Shown here: one piece after another, positions 22,568-23,702 of the stretch
Layout: every line of letters starts with the position of its first letter
How positions within the stretch are numbered: the first letter of the stretch is position 1
The notes under the pieces: model-generated
Told to the model about the DNA's origin: nothing
Databases searched by the model: none
The model's input: only the letters and a program-made list of their open reading frames with translations
Made by a program: the position numbers and the translations under genes
Assembly: GCA_035293845.1 (NCBI GenBank)
Contig: DATGMB010000180.1
Coordinates: forward strand, 1 to 23,702
Source of the DNA: DATGMB01 sp035293845
GTDB lineage: Bacteria > Acidobacteriota > Terriglobia > Bryobacterales > Bryobacteraceae
DNA length: 23,702 nucleotides
Direction: 5' to 3'

Positions 22568-23702
22568 ATGGCGCCGGACAAGCCGATCCGGATTCTGCTG
22601 ATCGAAGATAACCCGCTCAACGCCCGCACAGTGGAGGAGATGCTGCGGCGGTCGGCGGCGCCGGCCTTCGAGGTCACCCGCGCCTATAGCCTGGTGAACG
22701 CGCTCGACCTCCTCGTGCGGCTTCCGTTCGATGCCATTCTGCTCGATCTGATGCTGCCCGATTCCGAAGGGCTGGAAACGTTTCTCGCCACGCAGCGCCA
22801 TGCGCCGCGCGTGCCCATCGTGGTGCTGACGAGCCTCGAAGATGAGGCGATGGCGCTCACGGCGGTCGCCAAAGGCGCGCAGGACTACCTCTCGAAGGGA
22901 AATCTCAGCACGGAGGCGCTGGTTCGCGCGGTGACCTACGCGGTCGTGCGCACCCGGCAGGCGGCGCTCGCATCGCAGGAGGGCGCGCGAAAGGGCGCGG
23001 TGCTGGCGTTCGTGGGCGCGAAGGGCGGGGTAGGGACGACGACGCTGGCGTGCCATTTCGCGGCGGAATTGCAGCGGCAAACGGGCAAAAGGACGCTGCT
23101 GTTCGACCTCGAGCCGCATGGCTCCGGCGCGGCATTCCTGGTCCGCGCCGAGCCGCGGTTCACGGTTGCGGATGCCGCCGCCAACCTGCACCGTCTGGAT
23201 CGGGACCTGTGGGAGGGAATGGTGTGCCAGACATCGGCCGGGTTCGACCTGCTCGCTTCCCCCGGCAGCGGACGGCTCAGCGAGCCGCCGCGCGCCGACC
23301 GCGTCCGGCACGTGGCCCGATTCGCCGCGGCCTTTTACGACTGGGTCGTGTTCGATCTGGGCCGCCTGGGGCCCGCGGCGCTCGATTTGCTGGAGGATCA
23401 GCCGGAGCTGTTCGTGGTGACGACGCTGCAATTGCCCGAGCTCCGGGAATCGCAACGCATCCTGAAACGGCTGCTCGATCTGGGATACACGCGCGAACGT
23501 CTCCGCCTGCTGCTGAACCGCTGCGCCACGCGCGCCGCCTTATCGCCTGAGGACGTCGAGCGCGCCGTGGGCTTCCCGGTGTTCGGCACAGTTGAGGACT
23601 CGGCGGATGAGCTGGCCGAGGCTTACAGCGACGGGGAGTTCCTTCGTCCGCAACTCCGGCTGCGCAAGCAGATCGCGCGGGTGGCCGGACGCTCGCTGGG
23701 GA
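22568..23702 (+). CDS. Partial response regulator fused to CpaE/MinD-like ATPase
   Basis: The 378 visible residues continue past the window edge. Residues 6-125 form a receiver domain with acidic pair E13-D14, phosphoacceptor D60 ('LLDLMLPDS'), T88 and K110 all present. After a short linker an ATPase of the ParA/MinD superfamily begins at about 144, with deviant Walker A 'GAKGGVGTTTLA' (150-161) and 'LLFDLEPHG' in place of the usual 'DxDPQ'. Receiver-plus-ATPase layout is that of CpaE/TadZ-type proteins, which place pilus or secretion machinery at a cell pole. The strong AAAGGAG (22556-22562) fixes the start. The HPt gene 18 bp upstream suggests phosphate-controlled activity. I see no pilus genes in the window; they could lie downstream. 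Confidence 0.88.
   Translation, partial: MAPDKPIRILLIEDNPLNARTVEEMLRRSAAPAFEVTRAYSLVNALDLLVRLPFDAILLDLMLPDSEGLETFLATQRHAPRVPIVVLTSLEDEAMALTAVAKGAQDYLSKGNLSTEALVRAVTYAVVRTRQAALASQEGARKGAVLAFVGAKGGVGTTTLACHFAAELQRQTGKRTLLFDLEPHGSGAAFLVRAEPRFTVADAAANLHRLDRDLWEGMVCQTSAGFDLLASPGSGRLSEPPRADRVRHVARFAAAFYDWVVFDLGRLGPAALDLLEDQPELFVVTTLQLPELRESQRILKRLLDLGYTRERLRLLLNRCATRAALSPEDVERAVGFPVFGTVEDSADELAEAYSDGEFLRPQLRLRKQIARVAGRSLG

Noticed and set aside
1..23702. Mobile element, prophage, CRISPR, tRNA or rRNA
   Set aside because: I found no transposase or integrase motif, no regularly spaced repeat-spacer array, and no cloverleaf or conserved rRNA stretch on either strand by reading.

Overview
The window is GC-rich bacterial DNA with densely packed genes. 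It very probably comes from an Acidobacteriota chromosome, of the Solibacter/Bryobacter kind. This is inferred from two giant Oar-type TonB receptors with an N-terminal carboxypeptidase-regulatory-like domain, a membrane-anchored protein with the 'VREQLxRIL...LKERxLGVxVFGRxxDYD' N-terminal domain that I associate with that phylum, many secreted enzymes, and a large secreted TPR protein. I saw no rRNA, tRNA, CRISPR array, transposase, integrase or phage gene.

Region 1 (1-5997, minus strand) reads as one four-gene run with gaps of 50 and 48 bp and then a 3-bp overlap. In transcription order it holds a secreted fusion of a serine beta-lactamase-fold hydrolase with a NamZ-type (DUF1343) exo-muramidase, a polytopic GT-C glycosyltransferase, a secreted M14-type aspartoacylase/succinylglutamate-desuccinylase-like metal hydrolase, and a partial Tat/lipoprotein-type flavoprotein. 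In the flavoprotein the usual D-amino-acid-oxidase order is swapped: the C-terminal substrate motif comes before the Rossmann motif. The theme appears to be handling of cell-wall and amino-acid-derived compounds in the envelope.

Region 2 (6124-11728, plus strand) starts with a Get3/ArsA-type ATPase carrying a C-terminal alpha-crystallin (HSP20-like) domain, followed 1 bp later by a 75-residue CxxC protein. An Oar-type outer-membrane receptor follows and ends in a strong intrinsic terminator. After that come a small GlsB/YeaQ-type membrane protein and a VOC (glyoxalase-fold) protein.

Region 3 (11729-18484, minus strand) reads, in transcription order, a second Oar-type receptor, a 240-bp intergenic stretch with striking inverted repeats, a secreted 789-residue TPR protein, and a 178-residue unknown protein. 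The stop codon of the last gene directly abuts that of the convergent VOC gene.

Region 4 (18797-23702, plus strand) opens after a divergent control region with three helically phased TCCGTT repeats. It holds the membrane-anchored regulator-like protein, a short MetE-type zinc methyltransferase-like protein, a PL22 oligogalacturonate-lyase-like protein overlapping it by 4 bp, an HPt phosphotransfer protein, and a receiver domain fused to a CpaE/MinD-like ATPase that runs off the window. The last two look like the end of a phosphorelay acting on a positioning-type ATPase.

The strongest candidates for something undescribed are the permuted oxidase, the MetE-like/PL22 pair with its regulator and phased operator, and the Get3d-like pair. 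All functional statements come from motif reading and recalled family knowledge; no database search was run.
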